In this document: positions 47,147-56,557 of the stretch, piece after piece | Numbering within the stretch: the first letter of the stretch is position 1 | How the letters are laid out: every line of letters starts with the position of its first letter | NCBI RefSeq assembly: GCF_900103525.1 | Contig: NZ_FNHN01000004.1 | Coordinates: 186,001 to 250,000 of the forward strand | DNA from: Bacillus sp. OK048 | Lineage (GTDB): Bacteria > Bacillota > Bacilli > Bacillales > Cytobacillaceae | Length of the DNA: 64,000 nucleotides | Direction: 5' to 3' | Position numbers and translations under genes: made by a program | The notes under the pieces: model-generated | What the model was told of the DNA's origin: nothing | The model's input: only the letters and a program-made list of their open reading frames with translations | Databases searched by the model: none

Positions 47147-48082
47147 TTATCTTAACACTCCTGGCCGGTGGTCGAGGAAGTTCTGATAAGCGAATCCTCT
47201 CACTTCATTCTCTTTGAAGTGCTTTAGTAATTCATTAATGAGATTTTGTGATTTAGAAGCGTCCTCTAAATTTTTGATAAAAACAGAAATACCATCAAAA
47301 TCTGAACCTAGCCCAATATGGTTTACACCGCCTAATGTACAGAAGTGATCGATATGTCTCACAAGATCATTGATGGTGACTACTCCGGACTCTTTTACAA
47401 AAGGTGGATAATAGACCACATGAATCATCGCATTTCTCTTAAACATCGCCATCGCTTGTTCATCCGTTACATTACGTAGATGATTACAGAGAGTACGTGA
47501 ATTAGAGTGGCTGGCAATAGGGTATTTAGCTAATTCAATTACTTCCCAGATTCCCTTATCACTTAGATGAGATATATCCGTTAAGATTTGGTGCTCGTTA
47601 TTAAACTTTACAATCTCTTTTCCAAAAAGCGTCAACCCGCCACCGCGCGGTTCGCCAGCCCCATCGGCAGCTAAATTGGCATTATTCCAGGTCAATCCAA
47701 CCGAACGAACTCCTAACTGGTAAAGTATATGAAGTTTGGTTATATCGTTTCCAATGGCATCTACACCCTCAAGCGTTAACATGGCGCCGATTTGTCCGAT
47801 ATTGATCTTTTCAAAATCGGACCATTCTTTAATATGAACCATATCGGGATTCTTCCCGAGGACTTCCTTGTAAAAATAATCAATTTGTTGAAGAGCTACC
47901 TGGAACTTCTGGTCTGATGGTATGTCTGGTTCAATAAATATCGCAAAGCACTGGACCTTGACTTGCCCTTTATGCAAACGAGCTTTGTTCGTTTGCAATT
48001 CTTTTGAATCCGCAAAACGGAGGGTGCCTTCTCCTTCAGAGAGTTTAAGTAATGCATCACAATGCAGATCAATTATTTTCAT
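47147..48082 (-). CDS. Membrane-dipeptidase-type peptidase (M19 family)
   Basis: A 311-residue zinc dipeptidase of the amidohydrolase superfamily. Metal ligands are in IDLHCDALLKL, LTLEGVDAIG (bridging Glu), TDISHLSDKGIWEV and IASHSNSRTLCNHLRN; HIGLGSDFDGI is the C-terminal signature. In bacteria the family cleaves dipeptides and some D-amino-acid-containing ones. No signal peptide is present, so it is cytoplasmic. It is monocistronic. Confidence 0.9.
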   Translation of the reverse strand: MKIIDLHCDALLKLSEGEGTLRFADSKELQTNKARLHKGQVKVQCFAIFIEPDIPSDQKFQVALQQIDYFYKEVLGKNPDMVHIKEWSDFEKINIGQIGAMLTLEGVDAIGNDITKLHILYQLGVRSVGLTWNNANLAADGAGEPRGGGLTLFGKEIVKFNNEHQILTDISHLSDKGIWEVIELAKYPIASHSNSRTLCNHLRNVTDEQAMAMFKRNAMIHVVYYPPFVKESGVVTINDLVRHIDHFCTLGGVNHIGLGSDFDGISVFIKNLEDASKSQNLINELLKHFKENEVRGFAYQNFLDHRPGVLR

Positions 48083-48255
48083 TTAAGCGACTCCTTTTTT
48101 TACAAATTTTATCATAAATACGATAGAAAGATTAAATTTTGCTCTTATTAGAAACACTAACATTCGTAGGAATCGAAAAACAGTTGCTTTCAATGGACTT
48201 ACCTGTCAAACTTAGAGAATATTGACTTCAAAGAAAGTAAATGTAGGTGACGAAC

Positions 48256-48645
48256 ATGATAGAAGTAAAATCTTCAAAACTCAGCGATGGAGAGTTCAAT
48301 AGAGGCATATTTGCAACACGTGATATAAAAAAAGGTGAACTTATTCATGAAGCACCTGTAATCGCTTATCCAAATGCGGAGCATGAGCATATTGAAAAAA
48401 CATTGCTAGCCGATTATGCGTTTGAATATGGCATCAACCATACATGTCTTCTCTTAGGTTATGGCATGCTATTTAATCATTCCTATCAGCCAAATGCCAC
48501 CTATGAAATAAATTTTCCAAACCATACCTTTGACTTTTTTGCTTACAAAGATATAAAAGCTGGAGAAGAGATACTTATCAACTATAACGGCGATGAAGAG
48601 GATCAAGAACTGCTTTGGTTTGATAAAGAAAAGCAAGACAAATAG
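48256..48645 (+). CDS. Small SET-domain protein
   Basis: A 129-residue protein that is almost only a SET domain. RGIFATRDIKKGELIHEAPVIAY is the N-terminal SET-N signature, GYGMLFNHSYQPNATYE contains the NHS methyl-donor/substrate motif, and KAGEEILINYNGD the C-terminal Tyr. SET domains in eukaryotes methylate protein lysines; bacterial free-standing versions have mostly unknown targets. No post-SET zinc module is present. ATG 48256 follows AGGTGA. Confidence 0.82.
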   Translation: MIEVKSSKLSDGEFNRGIFATRDIKKGELIHEAPVIAYPNAEHEHIEKTLLADYAFEYGINHTCLLLGYGMLFNHSYQPNATYEINFPNHTFDFFAYKDIKAGEEILINYNGDEEDQELLWFDKEKQDK

Positions 48646-48736
48646 CAGCCCTACTTGGGTTGTTATTTTTTTGTATTCCAATCATCTTTTTAGGTAAAAA
48701 GAACCATCTTTGGTATTTTTGTAAATATTTCAAAGT

Positions 48737-48754
48737 TTGTTCAATATTTCACAA
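48737..48754 (+). promoter_or_regulatory. Rex operator upstream of the small gene before adhE
   Basis: TTGTTCAATATTTCACAA, one arm perfect and the other with a single change from TTGTGAA-N4-TTCACAA, 60 bases before the start codon. Confidence 0.7.
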
Positions 48755-48813
48755 ACTTTCAATAAAAATCAATGTTATTATTAGTTTATCAAAGGCACAA
48801 GGAGTGATATGGC

Positions 48814-49041
48814 ATGATGTTATGTGAATGGAGATCTTTTTCTACAGATTCTGAGACTTATACAAAAGAAGCATTTGAGAAAATTGTTGGCGACGAATTT
48901 GAGGCAATGATGATAAAGGATAATGAAAACATCCCATGTTATATTTGGACAGTAAATTTCGTCATCATTGTTAAAAGATTTTCAAAAGTCCTTACAGATA
49001 TATCCTTTGAAAAAATACCACGAAATCCAGTTTGTGAATAA
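48814..49041 (+). CDS. 75-residue protein in the Rex/adhE region
   Basis: A 75-residue protein of unknown function. AAGGAG lies nine bases before an ATGATG start. The sequence has an acidic N-terminal half (TYTKEAFEKIVGDEFEAM) and a hydrophobic core strand (YIWTVNFVIIVKRFSKVL). It sits between two Rex operators and 92 bases before adhE, so it is probably repressed when NADH is low, like adhE. It may be co-transcribed with it. Confidence 0.6.
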   Translation: MMLCEWRSFSTDSETYTKEAFEKIVGDEFEAMMIKDNENIPCYIWTVNFVIIVKRFSKVLTDISFEKIPRNPVCE

Positions 49042-49089
49042 CACTGTAAGATCCTCATAATTAGTTTGTTATTATTTTTTTATCTTTAT

Positions 49090-49107
49090 TTGTGAAATAT
49101 TTCACAA
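49090..49107 (+). promoter_or_regulatory. Rex operator of adhE
   Basis: TTGTGAAATATTTCACAA is a perfect match to the Rex operator consensus and a perfect palindrome. It ends 26 bases before the adhE ATG. Rex releases it when the NADH/NAD+ ratio is high. Confidence 0.92.
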
Positions 49108-49133
49108 ACTATCAAGTTATTGGAGGAATTAAA

Positions 49134-51737
49134 ATGGCAGTGGCAGAAAAAACAGGCAAGGAAATGCACAGTGTAACATCCATGATTGATGTCTTGGTGG
49201 AAAACGGTCTAAATGCCTTAGAAGAATTCCGCAGCTTTGACCAAGAAATGATCGATACGATTGTGAAGCAAATGGCCTTAGCTGGTCTTGATCAGCATAT
49301 GCAGCTTGCAAAACTTGCTGTTGAGGAAACCAAACGAGGTGTTTATGAAGATAAAATCATTAAAAATATGTTTGCAACTGAATATGTCTATCATAATATC
49401 AAATATGATAAAACCGTAGGCATCATTAACGAAAACGAACACGAAGGAATCATTGAAATTGCCGAACCGATTGGTGTGATCGCTGGTGTTACACCTGTAA
49501 CCAATCCAACATCTACAACGATGTTTAAAGCACTGATATCCATCAAAACGAGAAATCCAATTATATTTGCCTTCCATCCCTCCGCCCAAAAATGCAGCAG
49601 TGAAGCGGCAAGAATCCTTAGGGATGCGGCTATAATCGCAGGTGCTCCTGAAAATTGCATCCAATGGATTGAAACGCCTTCAATTGAGGCTACACAAGCA
49701 CTGATGAATCATTCAAAGGTATCGATGATTCTTGCAACTGGCGGCGCAGGAATGGTCAAATCTGCTTATAGCTCCGGTAAACCAGCCCTCGGCGTTGGAC
49801 CTGGAAATGTCCCATGCTATATGGAGAAATCAGCCAACATTCAGCAAGCCGTGAATGACTTAATTTTATCAAAGACTTTTGACAACGGAATGATATGTGC
49901 TTCTGAACAGGCGGTTATTATTGATCAAGAGATTTATACAGCTGTCAAAAATGAGATGATTGCAAATAATTGTTATTTTTTAAATGAGGAAGAAAAAGAA
50001 AAAGTTGAAAAATTAGTGATTAACGAAAAGTCATGTGCAGTTAACCCGAATATTGTTGGGATGGCTGCAAGCAAAATTGCCTCTTTGGCAGGAGTAACGG
50101 TTCCTGAAAACACAAAAATTCTTGTGGCTGAATTAAATGGCGTCGGACCAGGGTACCCGCTTTCAAGAGAAAAATTAAGCCCTGTCCTAGCCTGTTACAA
50201 GGCAAGCAATCTTGAAGAAGGCTTAAAAAGAGCAGAAGAAATGCTAGAGTTTGGCGGTTTAGGACATTCAGCAGTAATTCATTCCCAGGACCAAAATGTA
50301 ATTAAACAGTATGGCTACCGGATGAAAGCTGGAAGAATCATAGTCAATGCCCCATCTTCACAGGGTGCCATCGGTGATATTTACAATGCTTATATGCCAT
50401 CTCTTACACTTGGCTGTGGTTCATATGGAGGAAATTCAGTTTCCACTAACGTTGGTGCGATTCACTTAATCAATATTAAAAAAGTAGCCCAAAGGAATGT
50501 TAATATGCAATGGTTTAAAGTTCCTTCCAAAATCTATTTCGAGAAAAATTCAACTCAGTATTTAGCTAAAATGCCGAAGATTTCTAAAGCATTCATTGTA
50601 ACCGATCCTGGAATGGTGAAACTAGGCTATGTTGATAAAGTACTTTATTATTTAAGGAAACGTCCTGATTACGTACATTGTGAAATTTTTTCAGAGGTGG
50701 AACCAGATCCATCCATTGATACAGTAATGAAGGGTACCGAAATGATGGCTAAATTCCATCCAGATGTAATCATTGCCCTTGGCGGCGGTTCAGCGATGGA
50801 TGCTGCCAAAGGTATGTGGCTTTTCTATGAGAATCCAGAAACAGATTTCTTTGGTTTAAAACAGAAATTTCTTGATATCCGAAAACGAATTGTGAAATAT
50901 CCTAAGTTAGGAGAAAAAGCTCAATTTGTAGCGATTCCAACAACATCAGGAACAGGGTCAGAAGTAACGTCATTCTCGGTTATTACCGATAAAGAAGCAA
51001 ATTTGAAATATCCACTTGCCGATTATGAATTAACACCAGACGTAGCGATTATTGACCCACAGTTTGTTATGACTGTTCCGAAACATATTACAGCTGATAC
51101 CGGAATGGACGTATTGACTCATGCCATTGAGGCCTATGTGTCCTGTATGGCTAATGATTACACAGATGGGCTTGCGATAAAAGCAATCCAGCTTGTATTC
51201 GAATATCTGCCTAGAGCTTATCGAAATGGCAATGACGAACTAGCACGTGAAAAAGTCCATAATGCTTCAACCATTGCTGGTATGGCCTTTGCGAATGCTT
51301 TCCTTGGAATCAACCATAGCCTTGCCCATAAGCTAGGCTCAGAATTCCATATCGCTCACGGACGTGCAAATACAATCTTAATGCCACATGTTATCCGTTA
51401 TAATGCGGCTAAACCAAATAAATTTACTGCATTCCCGAAATATGCACACTTTGTGGCAGATAAGCGTTATGCAGAAATTGCAAGAACCCTTGGACTGCCT
51501 GCGAATACAACGGAAGAAGGAGTGGAAAGCCTTGTTCAAGCAATCATTCGCCTTGCAAAAGAGCTTGAGATTCCGATGAGTATCGAGGCAAATGGTGTTG
51601 ATGCAGCACTTTTCGAAAGCAAGGTTGACTACCTCGCAGATAAAGCATTTGAAGACCAGTGTACTACTGCTAATCCTAAACTTCCTTTAGTAACAGAATT
51701 AGCTGAAATTTATCGTAAAGCATATAAGGGAGTTTAA
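49134..51737 (+). CDS. adhE: Bifunctional acetaldehyde-CoA/alcohol dehydrogenase
   Basis: An 867-residue fusion making ethanol from acetyl-CoA in two NADH-dependent steps. The N-terminal ALDH domain has its catalytic Cys in FDNGMICASEQAV and NAD contacts in GVTPVTNPTSTTMF. The C-terminal iron alcohol dehydrogenase has ALGGGSAMDAAKGMW, HAIEAYVS and GINHSLAHKLGSEFHIAHGRAN with the iron-binding histidines. ATG 49134 follows GGAGGA; an upstream GTG at 49092 lies within the Rex site. Rex control is expected. Confidence 0.96.
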   Translation: MAVAEKTGKEMHSVTSMIDVLVENGLNALEEFRSFDQEMIDTIVKQMALAGLDQHMQLAKLAVEETKRGVYEDKIIKNMFATEYVYHNIKYDKTVGIINENEHEGIIEIAEPIGVIAGVTPVTNPTSTTMFKALISIKTRNPIIFAFHPSAQKCSSEAARILRDAAIIAGAPENCIQWIETPSIEATQALMNHSKVSMILATGGAGMVKSAYSSGKPALGVGPGNVPCYMEKSANIQQAVNDLILSKTFDNGMICASEQAVIIDQEIYTAVKNEMIANNCYFLNEEEKEKVEKLVINEKSCAVNPNIVGMAASKIASLAGVTVPENTKILVAELNGVGPGYPLSREKLSPVLACYKASNLEEGLKRAEEMLEFGGLGHSAVIHSQDQNVIKQYGYRMKAGRIIVNAPSSQGAIGDIYNAYMPSLTLGCGSYGGNSVSTNVGAIHLINIKKVAQRNVNMQWFKVPSKIYFEKNSTQYLAKMPKISKAFIVTDPGMVKLGYVDKVLYYLRKRPDYVHCEIFSEVEPDPSIDTVMKGTEMMAKFHPDVIIALGGGSAMDAAKGMWLFYENPETDFFGLKQKFLDIRKRIVKYPKLGEKAQFVAIPTTSGTGSEVTSFSVITDKEANLKYPLADYELTPDVAIIDPQFVMTVPKHITADTGMDVLTHAIEAYVSCMANDYTDGLAIKAIQLVFEYLPRAYRNGNDELAREKVHNASTIAGMAFANAFLGINHSLAHKLGSEFHIAHGRANTILMPHVIRYNAAKPNKFTAFPKYAHFVADKRYAEIARTLGLPANTTEEGVESLVQAIIRLAKELEIPMSIEANGVDAALFESKVDYLADKAFEDQCTTANPKLPLVTELAEIYRKAYKGV

Positions 51738-51756
51738 AATCGTTTAATGAAATCAA

Positions 51757-51793
51757 TAAAAAAATAACAGCCAAATCGGGCTGTTATTTTTTT
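51757..51793 (+). terminator. Terminator after adhE
   Basis: AAAAAATAACAGCC / GGGCTGTTATTTTTT with a five-base loop. Confidence 0.93.
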
Positions 51794-51812
51794 ATGCCTT
51801 ATGATGGGTTGT

Positions 51813-51834
51813 CCCCCTTCTAACAGAAGGGGGT
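51813..51834 (-). other. Hairpin after the DMSO-reductase-type operon
   Basis: CCCCCTTCT / AGAAGGGGG with a three-base loop, just past the last gene of the operon; no T run. Confidence 0.5.
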
Positions 51835-51844
51835 CTCCTGCCCG

Positions 51845-52933
51845 TCAAGAGTGAGATGTAAGTCTTTGCTCCTGTTTGAGCAGGGTTCTGTTCTCTTCGT
51901 ACTGTAATTGGATACTTTTCGTAAAACAGATGTCTTCACATAATGAACAATCTAAACATTTGGCTGGTTGGAGTGTAATGGATTGACAATTATTTTCGGT
52001 TTTCATTTTCAATGCATCTGTTGGACACAAAATCGTACAAGCACCACAAAAATTGCAATCAGCCGTAATAGTTGGAAGCCTGATATCCTTTTGTATTTGT
52101 AAGGCTTCATTTTCCTGCAATTGAGTCAAAAGAAAAGCTCGTTTATTCATATAAGGAAGAGCAGATTCATTTGTCACTTTCTCATATAAATGATGGGACA
52201 CTTCCTCCAACTCTCTTTTAACCTTTGAAAGTGTAGTCTCCTGCCTTTTTTCTTGGTAGGATAAAACTTCAGAACTTCCTAATAGTTCTTTAAATGCTAA
52301 CTTATTCGTTGCTTTGATTTCATTAAAAAAGCTGGATAGGAAAGCCCGTCGATCTTTATCAAACGGTTTTTGTTTCGTTGAATGAGTGATAGTAGAAGTG
52401 ATGTTCATAGAAGAACCTGTCATCGTTTCTCCAACATGAAGCTCCTTTTTCCACACTTTTTCACCAGTTGTGATCTCACAGCCGGTACAACCCGAATCTG
52501 AATGGTAGATGGTAAGATTTTTACACTTACTTAGCATGGTCACCCACGCTTCTCTTGGAATCATCCCTAAGCAAGGCACCGTTACAGATATTACATCCTT
52601 ATCTGAAACAGGCATTTTTTTACAATGCAGGTACACTTTTTCATTTTCATTTTGTTCGCACTTATGCACAAGTTCTGAAATGACTTGTTTGAGAGGGGGG
52701 CGATTAAATAGAATGGCATTGGTTGGACAAACAGTTGAACAAAGCCCGCATTCCAAACAATTTTCATCTATCTCAATCTGTTTTTTTGTTAGTGAAATAC
52801 TCTTTGTTGGGCAATTTTCAACGCAGCTATGACACGAGCTTTTTGGTGAAATCAAATGCACACATAGATTGGGTTCCACATTCAATGACGTTACTTTTTG
52901 ATCAATCACCCTAACCAATTTGAACAAATCCAT
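51845..52933 (-). CDS. Polyferredoxin-type 4Fe-4S protein
   Basis: A 362-residue soluble iron-sulfur protein. Two ferredoxin-type clusters lie near the N-terminus (CHSCVENCP, CLECGLCSTVCP) and two near the C-terminus (CNFCGACTILCP, CLDCSLCEDIC). Between them VTVPCLGMIPREAWVTML and DSGCTGCEITTG resemble the cysteine-pair regions of heterodisulfide-reductase/MvhD-like electron carriers. It is last in the molybdoenzyme operon, 27 bases after the DmsC gene. Electron transfer to the complex is inferred. Confidence 0.8.
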   Translation of the reverse strand: MDLFKLVRVIDQKVTSLNVEPNLCVHLISPKSSCHSCVENCPTKSISLTKKQIEIDENCLECGLCSTVCPTNAILFNRPPLKQVISELVHKCEQNENEKVYLHCKKMPVSDKDVISVTVPCLGMIPREAWVTMLSKCKNLTIYHSDSGCTGCEITTGEKVWKKELHVGETMTGSSMNITSTITHSTKQKPFDKDRRAFLSSFFNEIKATNKLAFKELLGSSEVLSYQEKRQETTLSKVKRELEEVSHHLYEKVTNESALPYMNKRAFLLTQLQENEALQIQKDIRLPTITADCNFCGACTILCPTDALKMKTENNCQSITLQPAKCLDCSLCEDICFTKSIQLQYEENRTLLKQEQRLTSHS

Positions 52934-52960
52934 TTTGTATCCCCCCTCTCATCTATCTTC

Positions 52961-53770
52961 CTACAAATGAATCGCTGTTACATAAAATAGAAATCTGCCT
53001 AAAAATTCACTGACGAGTAATACCGTAAAAGCTGCTGAATAGATGATTACATTTCTCCATTTGCTATTTTTATAGGATAAAAATAATAACGTAAAGCCTG
53101 CCACAAACGTCACAATCCTGATCCAAAAGAATACATGTTTGAACGTTAATGTAGCTGTTTCAACGGCCTCTGGCAGACCAGCAAGCAGTGATGAAAAATA
53201 ACCAACCATCACAATCGCTGTGACAGCCAGCGTTAAAACCAAAAGACCAGAAATATTAACATTTAGTTCTCCTCTAATCGCTAAAATCGCAGCCACGAAT
53301 AGTGGACCTAATAAAATTGATGTTAGAAAGAAAGCGAAAAGAGTACTAACTCCAGCCCAAGCAGGAATGGCCGGGATCATGTAGATTTTGGCGGATGAAA
53401 AGATCGCGATAACTCCGATAATAGAAGCGATCCCGCCAATCATGCTGCGCTTTGTGCGATCTTCCTTATACCAAAACCATGTATATAATAAAATCAACCC
53501 TACAAATGTTCCATAAAATGCTACCTCACGACTTAGCCATGAGACTCCAATATTTAATATTGCACGATATGCGAAGAAAGGTTGACCTAAGTGGAGCATG
53601 GAAACTACTAGTGAAAGACCACCAAGAATAAGGAAAGAAATTAATATCAGTAATCCTGTTTTTCGTGATATACCAGCTTTTTTTCGATCTATCCACCATA
53701 GTGTCACAAATCCGCCTAATATAAGCTGTGACAAAATGGTAAAGATCACAAGTGGAAGATCATGCATCAT
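52961..53770 (-). CDS. DmsC-type membrane anchor subunit
   Basis: A 269-residue protein with eight predicted membrane helices, matching the DmsC/YnfH family that anchors the catalytic dimer and oxidises menaquinol. LVVSMLHLGQPFFAYRAILNIGVSWLSREV near residues 55-85 is typical. The first ATG overlaps the DmsB stop (TAATG); the second ATG is eight bases from AGGAGG and may be the true start. Confidence 0.88.
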   Translation of the reverse strand: MMHDLPLVIFTILSQLILGGFVTLWWIDRKKAGISRKTGLLILISFLILGGLSLVVSMLHLGQPFFAYRAILNIGVSWLSREVAFYGTFVGLILLYTWFWYKEDRTKRSMIGGIASIIGVIAIFSSAKIYMIPAIPAWAGVSTLFAFFLTSILLGPLFVAAILAIRGELNVNISGLLVLTLAVTAIVMVGYFSSLLAGLPEAVETATLTFKHVFFWIRIVTFVAGFTLLFLSYKNSKWRNVIIYSAAFTVLLVSEFLGRFLFYVTAIHL

Positions 53771-54333
53771 TATGCCCTCCTAAACTGTTTGCCTGGTTTT
53801 GGCAAAATGAATTGAGTAGTTGGATGAGTAATAGATGGATCGGCAAAAGTCGGCACCACGTTCACCGCACCAGAAAGTTTTGCTTCATTGTAATCCACAA
53901 TTTCAATGGCCTCCATTGGACATTTCGATACACAAATGGGTGATTCCCCTACATCCAGCCTGTCATAACACATACTGCATTTGTCCATTTTCTTCTTAAC
54001 AGGATTGTATTGTGGAACACCATATGGACAGGCCTTTCCGCACATTTGACATCCGATACAAAGATCTTGATTATGAACAACAATTCCATCCTCGTCACGT
54101 TTCGTATAAGCCCCAACTGGACAAGCCTTTTTACAGGCAGGCTCATCACAATGGTTACAAGCAGTTGATACAAAAGCACGGACGGGAGAACCTACAAGAT
54201 CCTCCGGCAGCTCCCGTACCGTTCTCCTTCTCATAGATGGTTCAAGCTGATAAAAGCTTTTACAAGAAATTTCACAAGCATGACAGCCAATACAACGTTC
54301 AATATTTACTAAAAAACCTAGTTTTTTCGCCAT
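53770..54333 (-). CDS. DmsB-type 4Fe-4S electron-transfer subunit
   Basis: A 187-residue four-cluster ferredoxin subunit. Cysteine groups are CIGCHACEISCK, CNHCDEPACKKACP, CIGCQMCGKACPYGVP and the split CSMCYDRL...CVSKCP, the pattern of DMSO reductase and related enzymes. It passes electrons from the DmsC quinol site to the molybdenum subunit. AGGAGGGAG precedes ATG. Confidence 0.92.
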   Translation of the reverse strand: MAKKLGFLVNIERCIGCHACEISCKSFYQLEPSMRRRTVRELPEDLVGSPVRAFVSTACNHCDEPACKKACPVGAYTKRDEDGIVVHNQDLCIGCQMCGKACPYGVPQYNPVKKKMDKCSMCYDRLDVGESPICVSKCPMEAIEIVDYNEAKLSGAVNVVPTFADPSITHPTTQFILPKPGKQFRRA

Positions 54334-54349
54334 TGTTTCTCCCTCCTCT

Positions 54350-56557
54350 TTACGCCTTTTCTATTTTGACAAAATTATCATGGAAGGCGATTCCGCGCTG
54401 GCCTTTTTTATAGTCACCCATATCGGAAGGCAATGCCTTTACATTAAAGTTCTCGGTATAATTCACATCTTTCCACCAGCCCTCATACATGACAACCGTA
54501 TCCGTTGGAATGGTTTTTGTTAATTTGGCCGGCAGCGTCAAATACCCTGCTTCATTTCGGACGTTGACCATATCATTCTCGCGAATAGCATATTTCTTTG
54601 CCAAGTCTGGATGCATTTCAACAAACGGATGCTCATGGATCGCACCTAACCAATCGATATGTTGAAATTGACTATGAATGCCTAATTTCCAATGTGGTGA
54701 CATGCAACGAATCGGATATTCTTTTGTTGTTTTATACTCCTCAACAAATACCGGAAGTGGATGGTGACCATATTCGACTGCCTTTGTAGAGAAAAATTCA
54801 TACTTACCCGATGGTGTTCGGAACTTCAGGTCCTCCCAGGCAACAGTGACTTTCTCATTGGCCTTAACGGTTCCACCATTTCTTCGTAATTCGTCCCAAC
54901 TTTTGACCCCGAATAACTCTCGAATGTCATCGTTAAATTCTTTTTCAACCCATTCAACTAGATTACCTGAAACTGGGAATGTACAAGAACCTGATTCTAA
55001 CTCATTCAATTTCTTCGATAGCCCCATGGCAATCTCTAAATCACTTTTCGTTTCATATAACGGCTTGATTGCCTGCTCATTCACATTCATCCAATAATGC
55101 CAATAGCTCACGTTGATTCCAACTGTCTCAAATGGTGTAGTGACAGGCAGTACAATATCCGAATATTCCACTGTTTGATTCATATATAGATCAGCTGTTA
55201 CAATCAAATCCATTTGATCAAATGCCTTCTTGACTACATTTGGCTCTGGGTCCTGAGCAATTGGATTACGGCAGGCAATCCACATCATCTTAATCGGAGG
55301 ATCATTGGCATCAAGTACTTGCGCACCAAAATTATTCATATTAACAAATCGATCAGCTTCGCCTACGGTTCCTTCAGGTACTCCAAAGCTCATCGTGTGG
55401 TAATTAAATCCCCAGGTTTCTCCCCCGATATAATTAACACCGCCGCCTCTTTTACCGACATTGCCGGTCATGGCAGCAAGTGCATCGATGGCACGAACCA
55501 TCGAACCTCCATTTGTATGGCGCTGCATCCCAAACCCAATCCAAATATTGGCTGGTTTCGCTGTGGCGTATTCACGAGCAATCCGTTCAATCAAGGGTTG
55601 TGGCACACCTGTTTTTTCAGAAGCCCATTCAACTGTAATATTCTTTTTTACATAAGACACAAATTCATGAAACCCTATGGAATGGTTATTTACCCATTCC
55701 TCATCAAATAAGTGTTGGTCGATAATATAACGAATCATTCCAAGTGCTAAGGCACCATCTGTACTTGGTTTAATTTGAATATACTCATCTGCCTTCGATG
55801 CGGTTTGTGTAATCAAAGGGTCAATAACAACAAGCTTTGTCCCTTTCTCTTTCGCCTGCTCAATAAAGTACATCGAGTGGGCAGACGTCCAAGCAGGATT
55901 GGCTCCCCAAAGAACAATATACTCAGCATCCATAAATTGCTCCGGATCATTGTTATAAGCCGTCCCCATATCAAAGGCTTGGGCATCCGAACCGGCTGGA
56001 TCACAAGGTGTTCCTTGAGCACGTGTGGTATACCCGATACTTGACAGCATTCCTTCGGTTGCGTAGTTCAAAATATTGAAGTTTCCAGAATATTTATTCA
56101 AGCAAATTGGCAGCGTGTTTCCATACTCTTTTTTGATGGAGAGAATTTTCTTGGCAATGATTGTATAGGCTTCATCCCAACTAATTCTTTCCCAATTTCC
56201 AGTTCCACGCCCTTTTTGCCTCATAGGATATTTAATTCTGTCTGGAGAATAGACAACTCTTGGATACGTATTGCCCTTTACACAAAGTCTTCCTTTTGTG
56301 TATTGGTTTTTTTCGTTTCCAGTAATAAACGTAATCCTGCCGTCTTCTACCGTTGTGACAATCGAACATGTGTCATAACAATTTCGAGGACAGGCATTGT
56401 AAAATTGTTGTTTTTGACTATTAGACTGCGCAGAGACGTGCGGAACAAGTCCTTTCGTGGCTTTACTACCGATTGTCCCAAGTCCTAAAAGTGTACTTAA
56501 TGCAGCAGAACCCTTTATAAAAGTTCGGCGAGAAAAATTTTCAGTTAACATCTTCAT
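54350..56557 (-). CDS. DMSO-reductase-family molybdopterin oxidoreductase, catalytic subunit
   Basis: A ~735-residue Mo-bisMGD enzyme. The N-terminus carries a twin-arginine signal (FSRRTFIKGSAALS), so it is exported folded. The [4Fe-4S] site ACPRNCYDTCS plus RLCVKG follows. The active-site region is GTPCDPAGSDAQAF near residue 190; whether Cys, Asp or Ser ligates molybdenum is not clear, so the substrate (DMSO, TMAO, sulfur oxyanion or other) is open. ATG 56557 follows GGAAGG and overlaps the chaperone gene. Confidence 0.9.
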   Translation of the reverse strand: MKMLTENFSRRTFIKGSAALSTLLGLGTIGSKATKGLVPHVSAQSNSQKQQFYNACPRNCYDTCSIVTTVEDGRITFITGNEKNQYTKGRLCVKGNTYPRVVYSPDRIKYPMRQKGRGTGNWERISWDEAYTIIAKKILSIKKEYGNTLPICLNKYSGNFNILNYATEGMLSSIGYTTRAQGTPCDPAGSDAQAFDMGTAYNNDPEQFMDAEYIVLWGANPAWTSAHSMYFIEQAKEKGTKLVVIDPLITQTASKADEYIQIKPSTDGALALGMIRYIIDQHLFDEEWVNNHSIGFHEFVSYVKKNITVEWASEKTGVPQPLIERIAREYATAKPANIWIGFGMQRHTNGGSMVRAIDALAAMTGNVGKRGGGVNYIGGETWGFNYHTMSFGVPEGTVGEADRFVNMNNFGAQVLDANDPPIKMMWIACRNPIAQDPEPNVVKKAFDQMDLIVTADLYMNQTVEYSDIVLPVTTPFETVGINVSYWHYWMNVNEQAIKPLYETKSDLEIAMGLSKKLNELESGSCTFPVSGNLVEWVEKEFNDDIRELFGVKSWDELRRNGGTVKANEKVTVAWEDLKFRTPSGKYEFFSTKAVEYGHHPLPVFVEEYKTTKEYPIRCMSPHWKLGIHSQFQHIDWLGAIHEHPFVEMHPDLAKKYAIRENDMVNVRNEAGYLTLPAKLTKTIPTDTVVMYEGWWKDVNYTENFNVKALPSDMGDYKKGQRGIAFHDNFVKIEKA

